From Oscillospiraceae bacterium (GTDB taxonomy: Bacteria > Bacillota > Clostridia > Oscillospirales > CAG-272): a DNA stretch of 64,000 nt. Where the stretch lies: assembly GCA_015063325.1 (NCBI GenBank), contig SVUK01000017.1, forward strand, positions 186,001 through 250,000, read 5' to 3'. Position 1 is the stretch's first letter. Each line of letters starts with the position of its first letter. Positions 63,516-64,000 of the stretch are shown piece by piece. Made by a program: the position numbers and the translations under genes. The notes under the pieces are model-generated. The model made no database searches and was not told the origin of the DNA. It worked only from the letters and a program-made list of their open reading frames with translations.

Positions 63516-64000
63516 ATGAGGATTTTAATTGCCGGCGACGGAAAATTGGGAGAAACGCTTGCGCGCCAACTTTCAATGGAAAAGCACGAGGTTACGTTGG
63601 TGGATATCAATTCCGCAACTTTGGAATACAGCGTTAACCGCTATGACGTTATGGCAGTCCAGGGCAACTGCGCCGCTATGGACGTTTTGTTGGAGGCGGG
63701 CGTACAGAATGCAAATCTGCTGATTGCCGTAACCGGTTCGGATGAAGCAAATCTTCTTTGTTGCACAACGGCGCACTGGATCAATTCGAATTTGCATACC
63801 ATTGCGCGTATTCGCAATCCCGAATATAACGAGCAGGCATATCTGATGCGTGACGCTTTCGCTATTTCCATGACCGTCAACCCGGATCAGCAGGCGGCAA
63901 CCGAAATTGAACGACTGCTTAAGTATCCGGGATTTCTTAAGCGAGATACATTTGCAAAAGGACGAATGGAAATTGTGGAGCTTCGCCTGGAAGCCGGGAA
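63516..64000 (+). CDS. trkA: Trk potassium uptake protein TrkA (partial, cut by window end)
   Basis: 161 codons are present. The Rossmann RCK-N domain opens with MRILIAGDGKLGETLARQLS, then VTLVDIN and GNCAAMDVLLEAG. A second domain begins near 140. It is the NAD(H)- or nucleotide-gated regulator of a Trk/Ktr potassium channel. GGGAGGGAG lies before the ATG. The rest of the gene and any trkH partner are outside the window. Confidence 0.88.
   Translation, partial: MRILIAGDGKLGETLARQLSMEKHEVTLVDINSATLEYSVNRYDVMAVQGNCAAMDVLLEAGVQNANLLIAVTGSDEANLLCCTTAHWINSNLHTIARIRNPEYNEQAYLMRDAFAISMTVNPDQQAATEIERLLKYPGFLKRDTFAKGRMEIVELRLEAG

Overview
The window reads as chromosomal core from a spore-forming, strictly fermentative, low-to-mid GC Gram-positive bacterium of the class Clostridia (an Oscillospirales-like gut lineage is my guess). 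The grounds are an IspH-ribosomal S1 fusion gene, a ctsR-mcsA-mcsB-clpC heat-shock operon, a large-type SRP RNA upstream of dnaX-ybaB-recR, sporulation genes (ylbJ, yqfC, yqfD, sigK), a PPi-type phosphofructokinase, and a (Re)-citrate synthase-like gene next to aconitase and isocitrate dehydrogenase. I see no phage, insertion sequence, CRISPR array or defence island.

Layout. 0-4.5 kb: tail of a BaiN-like flavoprotein, cmk, ispH-rpsA fusion, a small TSCPD protein, and an ECF sigma factor with a membrane partner. 4.5-10.1 kb (minus): D-amino acid aminotransferase, then clpC, mcsB, mcsA and ctsR, with two exact CtsR boxes over the ctsR promoter. 10.3-18.6 kb (plus): dxs, a heterodimeric ABC exporter and polA. 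18.6-20.0 kb (minus): radA. 20.1-23.6 kb: tRNA-Leu(CAA), a heptamer repeat patch, a lipoprotein followed by a gene remnant, and a yybP-ykoY (Mn2+) riboswitch ahead of mntP and a CaCA-type cation antiporter. 23.6-26.5 kb: a YerC/TrpR-like regulator and the sporulation genes ylbJ, yqfC and yqfD. 26.5-32.7 kb: phoH, ybeY, era, recO, mutS2, secG. 32.8-37.9 kb (minus): nrnA-like phosphoesterase, glmS, a left-handed beta-helix acyltransferase and glmM. 38-41.6 kb: GNAT, then metY-cysK-rrf2 (sulfur assimilation and its likely regulator). 41.6-45.1 kb: SRP RNA, dnaX, ybaB, recR, GNAT. 45.4-49.5 kb: two-component system and a large beta-helix lipoprotein. 49.6-54.7 kb: sodium:solute symporter, sigK, PPi-PFK, UDP-GlcNAc 2-epimerase. 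55.5-60.8 kb: (Re)-citrate synthase, GntR regulator, aconitase, isocitrate dehydrogenase. 60.8-64 kb: CPBP protease, tadA, asnA and a TrkA-type protein cut by the window end.

How the parts work together. The 55-60 kb operon makes 2-oxoglutarate from acetyl-CoA and oxaloacetate for glutamate synthesis. The glm cluster makes aminosugar precursors for the cell wall, and the 2-epimerase can divert UDP-GlcNAc. The riboswitch unit probably exports excess Mn2+. The two-component system shares a promoter motif with the beta-helix lipoprotein gene downstream, so I infer a regulator-target pair.

The promoters I can read are remarkably uniform: a -35 close to TTGACA, 17 bp, then TGn before a TATAAT-like -10. 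Many terminators are perfect hairpins shared by convergent genes. The best leads are regulatory rather than new gene families: the two-component regulon, the metY inverted repeat with a short leader ORF, the FCD-GntR palindrome, the Mn2+ riboswitch driving a CaCA antiporter, a stop-codon-containing 21-bp tandem repeat at the end of sigK, and heptamer repeats beside the tRNA.
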